Source: Tetraselmis striata
Lineage: Eukaryota > Chlorophyta > Chlorodendrophyceae > Chlorodendrales > Chlorodendraceae
Assembly (NCBI GenBank): GCA_006384855.1
Contig: VCJN01000091.1
Span: 1 to 64,000 of the forward strand
DNA: 64,000 nucleotides
Reading direction: 5' to 3'
Of the stretch, positions 20,049 to 32,964 are shown piece by piece. The notes beneath the pieces were generated by a model that did not search any database, was not told where the DNA came from, and saw only the letters and a list, made by a program, of their open reading frames with translations. Numbering within the stretch: the first letter of the stretch is position 1; each line of letters begins with the position of its first letter. The position numbers were made by a program, and so were the translations under genes.

Positions 20049-22885
20049 GCATTGGCCACAACACGTTTATCGCTTCATCTGGGTGATTCTGCCGTGACCC
20101 GCAATCAGTGGGGGGCTGATCAAATTTCCTGCCTAAATTGCTGCCTGCCCCACTCTAATTTATAGACCCCGTCTCACGGAGGTGCCAGTGAAGAAAATAT
20201 TGTGTAAAAACATTAAGAGAGTGGACGCAGTTGTCATGATGTCCAAGCTCCCTGGGAACCGACATCACACTAGTACATGCAGTCACTGTAGCTCAGTCAC
20301 CGCAGCTTGAGTCATCATCATCAGCAGAGGAGTCAGAGGACCGAGTGCGCCAGGGACAAGGCAAATGATGCAGCATGAGTAACGGTTCCATTGTTAATAT
20401 CATGGTGCCAATGTGACAGTGGTTCAACACCATGAGAGAAAGGCACCTGCTCGTTGACCTCAAAGATCCACTAGAGAAGCGCGCCATATGTTACGTTCAT
20501 CTCCTGATTTCCTGCTTACTGTGTATCTCGACACGACAGAGATGAGACAGAGGGGGGTATTCCATTTGAAGAGGCTCAGGTAATTGTGAAGGGCATCAGC
20601 TGCGGTACAGTAGTACGCCCTTTGCACTACAAGTTTTGTAGTTATTATATCTAAATTTGCATATCGCCATGCAGCAACAATAACATTCAACATTATGTAT
20701 CTTGCTATAGCTATTTCTCTCATCGTCCTCAATAATGACCTGTTTCTGAATGGGTGCTGATGCTTGCTTTTGCTGTGAAGACCAGCAGCAGCTCTGATCC
20801 TTATCATTCATTATCTGTTTGGAAACTGATCCTTAACAGCTGCGGTAATAGTGATGACATGAGTTCCCTGCTTGGAGTAGGGTGAAACCAGTGAGACGTA
20901 CATACATGTCAAGCATGTGTTGCTTCTGCTACTGTTCCTTTTACCTGTACCTATTCTGCTGATGTCACACCATCGCGCCGCCAGTCAAGCAATTCAATAA
21001 CCATGCCTGCTGGGCGCACCGAACAGCTAACAAGATCCGAAACCGATTTACATCCACATTCTTCGCTGCTTGCAGATGGAATCATCCATGAACACCCAGC
21101 CACCCACATTTGCCGATTCGCGTTGGCCATAGATGCATGTCGTACCTGCGTGGCCACCTACGGCCACGGATCCATGACGCCGTGTGTGTTGCCAATCATG
21201 CATCGGCGATGCCAGCAATGACAACAACTAGGATCAATACCATTGTACTGCAGTATAGCAGGTTCGTTATGGCGAGAACAGCATGTCGGGTAACTGTAGT
21301 GTAGTCAGCAACATTCAGTAGCATGCACTGTCGAGCACGATACTTTTGGGAATGTGTCACTGGGTTTATATAGAGTGTCTGTGCTGAATAATAAGCAGAC
21401 GGAGCTTGAAGCCCATGTTGCTGGAGTTCAAGACCGTCCATGCGGTACGGGGTCAAGTACCCTGCGGTGCCCCGGGCCGCAGTTGTGAATTGGTTTGGGC
21501 GCTCCTTGTTGGGCGACATGCAACGGGGGCTGGCAGTGCGGGATGCGGCGTGGCACAACACGGAGCCGGGACATAGGGCCCACTTCGAGACATCCTGGAC
21601 ATGTCGGAGTGCATGGTAACACGGGCATGGCCTTCGGTATTGTGGGTGATGTCAGCAAGGGGGTGCGCCGCACGGTGCGCGCTGTCGGCTGTCGCACGCT
21701 TAACCGCGGATCGAAGCTCCCTCTCATCGCGGGGCACTCGGTAGTGCTCCACTTGGGCTCACCGTCAGGTCTTACTCGAAAGAGATTTCCTGGGGGTCTA
21801 CCCTGAGCTTGGTGGCGGCTCGCTTCCTCATCTGACGACGGCGCATATTCGTCCACCATCCCGTTGCCGAAGCTGCACAGCGCGTCCGTGGATCACACTC
21901 GCATAAACCTGCTCGCATGGCCTGGACTCTGAACCCCGGCGCGCATCACTGATCCATCCCGCCTTGTGTGGGATGCAGACGCATTTCAGCAAGCGGCTTA
22001 TGTTGATCCTTATTGGCGACGAGTGCTTTTAGAAAATAGCGGTCGATCATAGATAGGGTCGTAGCGATAGATCATTTGATATAGCGACTACTGGATTTTC
22101 TTCTGGATTTCTGCATGGATTTCTTGAATTTTGCAGCTAGCACATGTAATCTAATATACTGGCCGCTTTGTCTCGCCAGGAATAGCAAGGTTATTCGTTT
22201 AGCTATACAGTAGCAAGGTTATTAGTTGAGACGCGAAGCGCTGCGCGCCGGCGCGCGCGATGTTTCGCAGCGCAGCATCATCGGCGACTATAGCGAGCGC
22301 CACGTCGCAGGCGGCGACGACGAACGATCGTCGACGACGGCACGGACGATCGCGCACGGCTGCTCGACGAACAAGAGAACCGTCGTCGCTTGCTGCCGCC
22401 GTGTCTTGCTCCCCGCCACGCGGGCGACAATTGCGCTTCGCTTCTGAACGCTGTTAAGTAGCACGCCACAGCCCCTCTCGCCGCGACAACGATAACGCCG
22501 TCCTGTCCTACAGCGACCCACAAGCATCTGACGTCGGTACGGGGCCGCCCTTCTCCACCCCGCAGTATCCACCCGTCGTTGGGGCGGCGGCTGAGCCGAC
22601 ATCAGAAGACTACCTCCGCCACGCTCCACTTGCCTCCCTCCCTAGATCCTCTCATGCTCGCCACCCAGAACCCCTTTTCACATCCTGCTTCCGGGATCGA
22701 TATGTGCTGCACAGTCCAATCTCGCCACCCCTGACTGCGCCGCTGCGAGAGGGGGCTGCGGCCAGAGTCCAATTTCTTTGCCGCCCTCCCTGTAGCAGAA
22801 GCGTGACGCGGTGACGCTTGCTGTGGCCGGCCGTCCTCTCCTCTTCCTTCTCTTCCGGACAGTTCGGGACACGCGCATTGGCAGG
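20049..22885. other. Intergenic region with no confident gene
   Basis: It contains a possible poly(A) signal at 20203 and a short duplication of TAGCAAGGTTATT near 22186 and 22212. A leftward ORF pair at 21859-21453 looks like one gene broken by a frameshift (RVPRDERELRSAVKRATAD in one frame, GRPPGNLFRVRPDGEPKW in the other). Its family is unknown and it may be an old element. Confidence 0.45.
20203..20207 (+). terminator. TGTAA poly(A) signal, alpha2delta-like gene
   Basis: TGTAA lies about 155 nt after the stop codon. This is the usual chlorophyte polyadenylation signal; its use here is inferred. Confidence 0.4.
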
Positions 22886-25800
22886 ATGGGCAGCCCTCTA
22901 GTTCCCAAGCACCTGGAGGACCTGGCGCGCATCGCGAGGGGCGTGCTGCTGGTCGCTTCGCGCGCAGCCGCGGACAGGTGCGGCACTGGCTGGCGGAGGC
23001 GAGATGGGCTTGTGAGATGTGAAGCGTTTTGACCGGGCCGCTAGGGAGCATGTGGTTGTCTGGTCTGAGAGGGCAGATTATGCAGCTAGGAGCTGTGTGG
23101 CCACGGGAGGAATGCTGTACACGGAGCACTCAACTGAGTCTGCTGTGATGCTGTGCATCCGCAGCAATGCTGTTCAGCGCATGATGCTGCGCGACGCCGG
23201 CAAGGCCGCTGCAGGCGCGCGCATGGACGTGCAGGCGGCAATGAGCCCTGCGCAGCGCGGTGAGTGGCCCAGCTCCCAATGCCACGCCCAGCTGTGAGGC
23301 TCTTGCCGCCTGATGGGGGAAGTGTCGTTGGGTTGCAGACCGGTCCGGCCGCCTTGTGCCCTGACTTGTACTGCTGTCATCGTCATCATGTCATGCCATG
23401 CCGTCCAGCAGCAGCGCCCAGCAAGGCCGCCCAACCGCAGCACACCGCGCCCAGGAGCGAGGTGACGCCAGCCAGCTTGTACCCTGCCGCAGCCAGCCAA
23501 GCAGCGGCCACGCCTGAGCCGCCGCATGGACGGCCGGAGGCGCCCACCGCTGCACCCGCGGAGCCCAGCGTGCCGGCAGATGCGTCGCCGCTAGAGAAGG
23601 TGGCGCACCCAATGGCGGTGCCAAAGGTGGCAGAGGCTATGGGTACATCTGCGGCTGCCAGCCATGGTGAGTGCGTGGGGCACATGACCGTCGGCATGTG
23701 TGCTGGAGGGAGAGTCTCCCCTGTTGGGATGGGGCGCGGGGGCTCTACACAGATGCCCATGGGCTTGTGGGCAAAGGTGGGGAGGTCATGGCGGAGCAGC
23801 TGATAGACTAAGCGCTGCGGTCTGTCCACAGAGTCAGCTTCCAGCCAGGCTGAGCAGCCAGCTGCCGCTGCAGCAAAGGAGGAGACGGAGGCTACCCCGC
23901 CCAAGGCAGCTGCTGCCTCGGTTCAGAGAAAGCTGCGCGAGGTGCGGCCTCTCAACTGCCCGCCCAGCTCCTGCATGCAGGCTGGCATCATTGGTGCGCA
24001 GCATACGTACTGCCATGCTGAACTTTGCAACCGCCACATGCGCCAGGCGCGCGTACCCTCCAGCCCCATTGGCCGCGTCGTCGGCTTTGCGGGGCTGGGA
24101 GCCTCGCTGGCGCTGGGCGCCCTGCGCGACAACGCCTCCCTGTGGCTGTCCGGCGCGGGGGGCAAGAGCGCCGGGGGCGACAACAAAGTCAAGGGGAACC
24201 CGTGGCTGACGGAGCGCAACGCGGAGCGGCTGGCGGACGCGCTGTGCCGCATGAGGCAAGGCGCCCGCTCCCCAAAGCGCCGCAACCTGCTCTCCCAGGG
24301 CAGTGCCTGCAGTGTCTCTTTCCGCATGCCCATGCCAGTGGTGGTCCATGATCTAGAGTGGCCATGCGGCCGCATGGGCGGGGTGAGTGTTGGGCGAATG
24401 GCAGGCAGAGAGATTGCCTTCTGCACCCCCCTCATTGTCACGTTGTGTGCCACAGGGGTGCGGCGCTGAAGCTCGGCCAGATGCTGTCAATCCAGGATGA
24501 GAACGTGCTGCCGCCGCAGGTGCCTCTTTCAACCCCCCTCCCCCCCCTCTCCCCTTCCACACACACACACACACACACATTCACGCACGCATGCGTGCGC
24601 ACCTTCATCTTACTTCTTCCCACCAAGTAAGCTGCTAGCGCAGCTGAACACCGTGCTTTGGCTTCGTCCCACGCACATGATGATGCAGCTACTGGCGGCA
24701 CTGGAGCGTGTGCGGCAGGGGGCGGACGTCATGCCCGCATACCAGCTAGAGGTGCCCCCCCCCCCCCCCCCCCCCCCCTCCTCCCTTCTGCCTGTCAAGA
24801 GGAATGTGACGTCCATGTTGACGAGCCTGAGCTTGTCCCATCGTCGCGTCTCCATAATCTGCTGCTCAATTTATCGCCGTTGCTTAATCCTTCACCAGCT
24901 GAGCCACAGGCAACCTGTTTGCCGATGGGCATGTGCACTGACATGGAAGTGTACTCGTCGTGCGCACCTGACTGAACATCCTTGTCCCCTGCAACACTGC
25001 CCGCCTGCGCTCCATCAGGGGGTGCTTACCGAGCAGCTGGGGCCGGACTGGAAGCTCAAGGTGAAGGACTTTACCACAGAGCCAATTGCCGCCGCCTCCA
25101 TCGGCCAGGTTCGACCTCCCCAGTCCGCAACTATCTGTGCCATGCCCCCCCCCCCCCCCCCCCCCCCCTCCCCCCTCCCCTCTGTACCCCCCTGTCACCC
25201 GCATATTGGCAGCCCATTCAGCTGTGCAGGCGCTGAAGGGCGAACGCTGCAGGTCCACCGTGCCACGCTTCTGGACGGCCGCAGCGTGGCCATGAAAGTG
25301 CAGTACCCTGGCGTGGCCCGGTCCATCGAGAGCGACGTCGACAACGTGATGCGCCTCATCAGGGTACAGTGTTACCTGCCTCCCCATCCGGGGCGGACGC
25401 GCCCCAAACCCCCGTGCCCTCCAACGGCTTGTGCTTGACGCATGGCGGCATATTCCTCAGGGCCTTCGCGCCGTAACCTGGCTGACACTGGTCGCATGCG
25501 GCAGGTGGCAAACGTGCTGCCAAAGGGCGCCTATGTGGAGCAGGCAGTGGCGGTGGCGAAGAAGGAGCTGGCGCTGGAGTGTGATTACCGCAACGAGATG
25601 GACGCACAGGCGCGCTTCCGGCAGCTTATGCACAGTGCGCTCCCTGCCCTACATAGGCCCGCGTCACGGCCCGGCTGTTGCGCATTGCAGCGCTCTGCTT
25701 GGGAGTGTCAAACTCGCTTTCACTCAGCCACCATGCGCCCGCTTGCCCCCTGGCATTGTCTCCCCCAGGCGACCCAGACCTAGATGGCTTCTACGTGCCA

Positions 25801-27674
25801 GACGTCGTGCCGGAGTTGTGTTCGCAGCGCGTGCTTACCACGGAATGGGTGCCTGGCCAGCCTGTAGACAAGGTGGCTTCCATGCCACAGGAGGTGAGCT
25901 CGCTCGCCCTTCAGCAGCATGAGGCCGCGCATGACCATCAACGCAAAGTGTCTCGGATACCGCTCTTTGTCCACAGCTGACCCCCAGCTACCCGGGTTGG
26001 CTGATGCATTCTTGCTGCCGCAGGTGCGTGATCGTGTGGCCACCCGCCTGCTGGCGCTCACTCTGAAGGAGCTCTTTGAGTGGCGCTTCATGCAGACTGA
26101 CCCCAACTGGGGGAACTTCCTGTACGACGCAGACAGTGACACGTGAGCCCCCCCCCCCCCCCCCCCCTTTCTGCTTGTTGTAAAAAACCCAATGTCACGA
26201 TGATTCCAGAGCAAAGCATTGACACCGGCCCGCCACGAGGGGCACATAAACTCGTGTCTGATGTCATGCATTGGTGCTCTGTGCGCTTGCGGGGTTAGGC
26301 GCAGAGCGGGTGCTGAGAACACCCCATGCTCCCTTCATGCCCAATGCAGGCTGCATCTGATTGACTTCGGTGCCGCGCGGGAGTACCCAGAGTCCTTTGT
26401 TGACAACTACCTGCGCATGGTGTGGCTACCACACCGCATGGTCCAACGCCAATCCATCTCTATCCCACGCCTGCCTCCAGTCTCTGATTCCCCTCTGCAC
26501 CACCGTCTTGGTTCGACAGGTCAAGGCCTGCGCAGAGGAGGACAGCGCCGAGGTGCCGCCTGCAGTGGCTCCTCCCTCCTCTTTCACTGGGAAGCAATGT
26601 TGTAAGCCGCTGCCATCACTTCATCGCTAACTCGCCAGCGCTTCATTCCGTGCAGGTTCTTGCGAGGTCCATCCAGCTGGGCTTCCTCACAGGCGAGGAG
26701 AGCCAGGTGATGTTGGATGCACATGTCAAGGTGACAAGCGCGCCCCCCCCCCCCCCCCCCTCTCACCCCCCTTTCCATGGTACTCCAAGGAGACCATATG
26801 GTCCACCATAGCATCCCCTCATTTTCCAATGAGAACACGAGAGGTTGACACAGCAATCTGTCCTTGGAATTCGAACTGATTGCGTTCACTTGTCGACTCC
26901 CTGTTGATTTTTTCTGCCAGGCCGGATTTGTTGTGGGACTGCCGTTTGCACACGAGGGACTATATGACTTTGGCTCCCAGAGGACAATGACGCGCCAGGT
27001 CTGTGCCTGCCAATGTTCCATCAGCCGTGTTGACACTGGCGGATGCCTCGGGGAGCTCACGTGCTTTGTCCTTGCGCCGATGGCTGCGCAGGTGACGGAC
27101 CTCGGCGGTGTGATGGTGCAGCATCGCCTAACACCTCCGCCAGAGGAGGCGTACTCTCTTCACCGCAAGCTCAGTGGCGCCTTCCTGTCCTGCATCAAGC
27201 TCAATGCCAAAGTGCCCTGCAGGTAGCTCCGCCCAACAGCCCCTGTCTATATATGATCTGCACGGCATTCCTTCTCGCATAATGCCACGGGTGCTCGTGA
27301 ACATATTTGCACCTGCCTTTGCCCCTTGACATTGGGATGTCCGCTTATTGCTTGATTACTGCCAGTAGTCCGTGGTGGGCTCGTAAAATTCTATTAGGTA
27401 TGAAGACGTGATATCTTCTCTGGAACAATTTCACCTTATTGTGTGCGGGCGCCCGTATGTGACATTTAGCTTGTTTTGCCGTTATCCGGCTTCAACCATA
27501 GTCGGAGCACTGATGGTCATGCCGTTTGTGACCGAATCTTAATCCTCATCTATGGAAGCCGTTTCACACCTCTTTTGTTGCCGCTCTGATGAACCCGACA
27601 GGCAACTGTTCATGGAGTGCTACGCAAAGCATCTTGAGGGCCGCGAAGACACGGTAAAGTCCGCCACTGCCTGA
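22886..27674 (+). CDS. COQ8: COQ8/ABC1 (ADCK) atypical protein kinase, about 681 aa
   Basis: Eighteen exons: 22886-22977, 23045-23259, 23409-23666, 23832-23941, 24047-24255, 24456-24519, 24689-24751, 25019-25108, 25253-25363, 25505-25634, 25769-25893, 26024-26142, 26350-26419, 26520-26552, 26656-26730, 26921-26998, 27092-27222 and 27602-27674. Every UbiB-family hallmark is present: the KxGQ motif in [13 protein letters not shown] (about 299-311), AAASIGQ, the ATP lysine in VAMKVQYPG (about K382), [17 protein letters not shown] and the metal-binding DFG in LIDFGAARE (about 534-536). The C-terminal [19 protein letters not shown] is typical. The family acts at the mitochondrial inner membrane and supports coenzyme Q synthesis, probably through ATPase activity. 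The N-terminal ~220 residues are Ala/Pro-rich and variable. Exon 2 could instead begin at 23090. Intron 5 is GC-AG. Confidence 0.96.
24256..24455 (+). other. GC-AG intron of COQ8
   Basis: The donor reads ATGAG|GCAAGG and the acceptor CCACAG|GGGTGCG. Only this junction restores the invariant family sequence [13 protein letters not shown] strong AG|GCAAG context is typical of genuine GC-AG introns. Confidence 0.85.
24752..24780 (+). repeat. Poly(C) run immediately after a COQ8 splice donor
   Basis: The intron begins GTGCCCCC and continues as about 22 C. Further donor-proximal C runs in this gene lie near 26149-26167 and 26744-26760, and another lies inside the intron at 25145-25168. A (CA)n microsatellite is at 24559-24580. 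Confidence 0.9.
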
Positions 27675-30470
27675 TGGCTTCGGGTGTGGCGGATGGGGGT
27701 GAAGTCGAGTGAGCCCTGGGAGCATAGCAGGAGACCATATGAGAGCGGCTGAACCGACACAAATCAGCAGCAGCATCAGTCCGTGCAGCACGCTGTGAGA
27801 AAAGCTCTGCATAACTTATTCCCCCAGGGTGGCGGACATGCCAGTGTAATATATTGTGCTGGCTAGAGGTGATGGTGTACTTTGGTGTTAACAAGATGCA
27901 ATGACTCCCCACTGTGGCCGCTACTCCTAGTGAGATGATTGCGCACGCCGATCATTCGAATATATGTATACATATATATGTATTTATATTCATATATATA
28001 TATGTATGTATTAATACGTATATATATGTATTAATACATAGCTGCGGTTGGCAGTCGGTGAGTGCGGGAAAACATGCTGCCTCCAGCGCGCACTACGCTG
28101 AGTCACTGAGATACTTATAATATGTGCGCCGTACTTCATACGCCCATAAGACGCACGACTCTCGGACTCTGGCGCCGTGAAACCTGTCAGCATGACGACT
28201 GTCGCGCGCATGTCGTCGCCGTTGAGCTTGGTTTCGGAGCAAGTACGCCGACAGCAGCAGTATTGCATCGTATCAATTTGCCAACTGCGGTGCCCGTCGT
28301 CCCGGTCACCTATAGTCGCTACTATGCATTCAGCCCGCCTGCAGTAGTCTACAATGCAGCATGAACAGGTGCCTTGCATCGGGAAAATGGCGGCAAAGCC
28401 CGCTTGTAAATAATAGTGTGCATCAAGCAGCGCATCAGCGGAATAATAAGATCTCCTGACGACGGGCGTATAGTAAAAATACATTATACAAGAAGAAAAT
28501 ACTACGTCATCGCTTAACCGCAGCAAATAAATTTCGCAACTCTTGTCGTGTTGGCGATGCGCCCCTTCCCCCCACCGCCCGCGCACACCCCACACGCAGC
28601 GCAATAAGTACTCTGCAACAAGCACCTGCTGCAAGGTTGTGTCGCCGAACAATCCCAAGCTGCTACCTGATGCAAATGGCAGCAATATAGATATAGGATG
28701 ATGGCGTGCACCGGGCGGCCCGTCGTTGTGGACTAATTGAGTTCAACGAGGTATTGAGCTGCTACCCGACTCGGCGCGGTCAGTAGCCAGTCAGCGAGCA
28801 TCACGGCGCCCACGGCATCCCCACACTCGAGGACTCATGCCTACATATGCTGGCTTGCTACTTGAGGGCTCGTCTGATGCTACTCTCGCACGCACACATT
28901 TCTTTTATCAGCAGTATCTTACCGGAACCGTCAGTCTGGACCATTGCCAGGAAGGGCTATGCCATGCGCTGCGCCACCATGGAATGGCCTTTGACTCACA
29001 TGCCAAGCAGCCAAGGAGGCCGAGAGAGGCTTGCCATGGTGAGAGTCATAGTCAAGATTGCCGTAATCAGAATTCATGCCCCTGCAGCCGCCAGCATAAT
29101 TCAACACTGCGAGTTTTCTTATTTGATGTAGTCCTTCTTGCCCGCCGCCACTGGCTTCTTTGGAGAGCTGGCGGAATTGCTGCATGATTATTTATGGCTT
29201 GCCGAAACTGCATGTATAATGATATCCTTATATTTTGTTTAAATCACATATACTATTTTCCGTGCTGGCTGCCCTACATAATATGCATGCTGATGGTTAG
29301 TAGATTGATGCCATTCCCTTAAACGGGTAGACAGTACCATAGAGATATCCATCATATCGATTGCATATAATGTGTCCATAGCTACGAGTTTACGAAACGA
29401 GTTTACTCGGCCGATAACAATGAATATTATAACTACCCAGTGGCGCGCGAAAGGCGAATTTTGCGCGCCACCAGCAAGTGCGACAAAACGAGTACCACAG
29501 TGCTACGCACGCCCGCCCGCATGTGACGAGCTGCTGCACATTGCCCCGGAATGTATCAGAAAATTACTCACGCATTCCATTATTCCATCGCGTAATTGAA
29601 ACAGCGGAATGATTTAATTTACTGCCGGCTGTACCAGATGCTAACAGCAACACGTCGTCACATGGCAGGCCGGCAGGGTGCAGAGCTAAGAATTGTCGTC
29701 CCTTCAATTCGGCATATTATTTCCCCATAGGAATTACATAATCCGTGTTACCCTTAGCAAGATGGATGCTGGACGCGCGCGCACTCGGCCACAATGGAGC
29801 GGCGTATTGGTATGTGCATGTCGATAAAACCGCCCGTGAACCCGAAACGTGTGTGGGGATGTGTATTTGTGTCACCTAATCCTTATTGGCAAAGTATATT
29901 TTATATTGTCTCGTATATCCCGGATCCGCGCGCGCCGCGCGAGCGACAATGAGTAGCTGTATCAGCAGCGCGCCGCGCGAACGCGCGCGGAACGCGATAT
30001 GACACGATATATGTAGTCTTTTCTTACATCGACAGTGCTTAAAACATGTGCGCACTAAACGCAGTACTAAAAGCAATTGCGAAAGGTTGCCTGCAAAAGA
30101 GAGATATAAGCATGAAACCAAAGGTCAAGCAGGAGGCCAGGGAGGCAATAACGCATACCAAGGAAGTTAGAGGCACGGGAACCAGGAAGCCGCCAAGTCG
30201 CCAAGGAACCAAAGGGTCAAGGGAAGCACTACAAGCCAAGGAACCACCAGAAAAAACCGATAGGGAAACATGAAACCAATGGGGACTACCGCCCAGCACG
30301 GGTAGGCTATTAGCCGCGGTGAGTGCGCTTGCAACTAATGACCCAGGTCATAACAACACATGCCAATGAGCGACGCGACGCAGGCACAAGAGCATCATCG
30401 GGTGTCGCGCGAGCCGCCGCGACCCCGCCAAGAACGTTGTCCGCATGCGCCATGTTGATGAGCAAGGAGA
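27675..30470. other. Intergenic region, no gene recognised
   Basis: It holds an AT-rich microsatellite-like tract (TATATGTAT repeats, 27958-28040). A long imperfect GC-rich hairpin lies at about 29893-30018, with CCGCGCGCGCCGCGCG mirrored by CGCGCGAACGCGCGCGG. Short ORFs lack recognisable motifs. Confidence 0.55.
27845..27849 (+). terminator. TGTAA poly(A) signal, COQ8
   Basis: TGTAA lies about 170 nt after the TGA. Its use is inferred. Confidence 0.4.
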
Positions 30471-30474
30471 AACG

Positions 30475-32070
30475 GCGGCGCCACGCATAGAAGAGCTGGC
30501 CATTTTTGGCTAGTGAGTGTGCGTGTGGCTAGCTTTCGCGAGCTCCGCCGCCAAGGAAGCCTCATCGTGCGGAGCCAGCGAGCCGAACTCGGAGACGGCG
30601 AAGGGAACAAAGCGAAGCATGTCATCGGCGTTTCGGACACCCTCGCCATACTTCTGCATTTTGTGGTGCTTTGCGGCCCGCAATGCAGTCGTTGGATCCG
30701 AGCTTGACACGCCGAGGATAGGGGCAATAATCGTGGTATTAATGGTGGTATTATCGATAGCAACCGCGTTCCCGCGGATACCACCATACCCAAAAAGCCC
30801 AACATATCGGCCGGCCGGCCGTCGCTGCCCTTCGGAAGAGAAACAAGCACCGACGGGTCCGTGAGGATCTGGACACCCACGCCTAGGGCGGACTTAACGT
30901 CGTGGCAAACGTCGTCGGAAAGGCTATTAATGTGCCGCCTACTCATCATGTGCGACATGATTGGAGTCGCCCCCGGCCAGAGCAACGTGCCACGTGATCA
31001 GCGTACGCGATAGCCCAGGCCGAAGGAGTGAACTCCACGCCAGCAGCCTCAAAACGGGCTAGCATGCCTTGTATCGAGAAGCATCAAAAAGCACAAATTA
31101 GAATAGGGCTCGCCGAGGGACGGGATAGGAGCCGCCGGAAGGCCGAATCGGCGGCAAGCGGCAATGCGGAACATGGAATCGTAGTACCGTGGGGAACACT
31201 CACGGACTTCACCAAGGCGACCCTCACTTGGAGAATCATTCACCATGAACGCCGTCGCAGCGCGTAAGAGGCGGTCCCTGAAGCGGTTACTGTCGATGAA
31301 GGTCGTTTGCAGGCTTACACACAGCGAGCTTCGTGAAATGGTATGTGAGGATGCGGTGGCTTAGGATCTCCCGCACTTTCCGCATGGAATGCAAGGGGAA
31401 GTCTGAGTAATGTGGGATAGTTTGGAGGTCGGCCGCCGACGGAGCGCATAGTTCGCAGACGCCGGCTCAGCCCCATCGCCGAGCAACCAGCACGAGCAAC
31501 GGGAGAGCGCTTGGAGGGTAGCAACTTTAGGGCAGAGGCCAATGGCCCCGATAGATTCTCGAGTACCCCGTCCCCACACTGCTCGTCAACGACACGCACG
31601 GGTATGAGAAACACCTGACGGCTCGGAAAGGAACGCGCCGACGTCGCTCAGGGTGGAGTGTCAAGCACGGAGGAAAGTCGCCGGCGCTTGGCCAGTCACA
31701 AGGGGTGCAATGTCGACGTGGGGGGTATCTGCAACAACCACATTATCGCCGATGCCGAGGCCGCCGAACTGGACCGGGAGGGACAGTTGCGTGCGCATGG
31801 AGGGTGTATCCAAGAGGTTGGGGCTAAGACCCAAATGCCGGCGAGCGTTGAAAACGCGGCGGCGTCTGCATCTTCGAAGAAGGACGTAATGGTGTCGTCG
31901 CCATACCATCTGAGCGGCCCAAGCCCCGAGGCGTGGAGCGGAGGTGGTGGCCGAAACGGCGGCCGCAAACTTGCAACAAGCGAGTAGCGGTTTGGGAGTC
32001 TGTGGAAGTGGTCGGCCAAACCGATAAGCCAGGAGCCAAATTGGTGAAGATGACATACACTTTTCCAAAT
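30475..32070 (-). mobile_element. Decayed non-LTR (LINE-type) retrotransposon, 3' end of ORF2
   Basis: Pieces in several minus-strand frames follow the order seen at the C-terminal end of LINE ORF2 proteins. First comes LPVQFGGLGIGDNV (near 31760), then ACRRFGLPAAPIPSLGEP (near 31140), then RHINSLSDDVCHDVKSALG with DGRPADMLGFLG (near 30900-30800). Last is ALRAAKHHKMQKYGEGV followed by FVPFAVSEFGSLAP (near 30680-30560). Stops and frameshifts separate the pieces, so it is dead. The reverse-transcriptase core is not recognisable in the window. Confidence 0.65.
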
Positions 32071-32227
32071 ACTTGACACGATCCAGGACCTAAATACTGC
32101 TACTATGCGACGATATATTATACAAATAATACATGTAGCATCGCGCCACATGCTAATATGGGTACGGTAGCATCGCGCGCGTACTAGCGACGTTCTGTGT
32201 AAAATTACAGCACTACACCGGTCCTAC

Positions 32228-32345
32228 TCGCTTTTTGTTTTTCCCGCCTCCGGGACAGGACTGGCACCAGTGAAACCCTTCCAGGGTCTCTACGACGGCC
32301 GTTTGGGCAGCAATAAAGTTACCGAAAGCCAGGCGACGCTCCGTT
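32228..32345 (+). repeat. Dispersed repeat, truncated copy 2
   Basis: It matches the first ~120 bp of the family at 15410 (GGGACAGGACTGGCACCAGT through GGCGACGCTCCGTTATAG) and then stops. Confidence 0.88.
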
Positions 32346-32382
32346 ATAGGTAGCAGATTACCTGATGTATAGTAGCAGCGCA

Positions 32383-32412
32383 GCAGGAATAGGGTCTAGA
32401 CCCTATTCCTGC
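32383..32412. repeat. Perfect 30-bp palindrome
   Basis: GCAGGAATAGGGTCT is followed directly by its exact reverse complement. A weaker outer stem (AGTAGCAGC with GTGCTACTAC) extends it. It lies ~370 bp upstream of the REX1-B ATG and just after the truncated dispersed repeat. Confidence 0.95.
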
Positions 32413-32781
32413 CATGCCTGTAGTGCTACTACGTCGCCGACAGCAGCGGCAGATCGTCTGTAAAAGTTCGCCCCGGGATCGTCTGTGTTTCAGAACTCCC
32501 CGCAGTTCGCCCGTGTCGTCAGGTCGCCGAGACGGCGCCGGGTGCCCGCCAGAGCCTCCCGTCCACTCTTCTGGCCGGTCAGCACCTGCCATAAGGCGAC
32601 GACGTGGTGAGAAGGAGCCGCAACCTCGCGCGGGAGGGCAGCAGCAGCGGCGGCGGACTGCTGATTTCTTTTTCTTCTCGGGGCCCTCATCTTCCGCCGC
32701 GCTTCGCCGACACGCCGCTGGCGCAGTAGCAGCCGCCGGGCGCGCGCGTGAAGATACCCCGGCCAGCGATCGAGGTGAGCT

Positions 32782-32926
32782 ATGGCGCCGTCTTCGGAAC
32801 CGGAGGTGGCTGAGCAGCCCACGGACGCCAGCGAGGCGGAGCTGGTGGCGGAGCTGCTGCGACTGCAGGGGCAGCGCGCCCAATGCTATGCCGAGTTCGA
32901 CAGGTGCCGCCTGCATCTCCCAACCT

Positions 32927-32964
<38 letters not shown>

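Noticed and set aside
22811-22885. Earlier in-frame COQ8 start
   Set aside because: The first ATG (22811) adds a leucine-rich stretch not typical of the family. 22886 is preferred, but the earlier start cannot be excluded.
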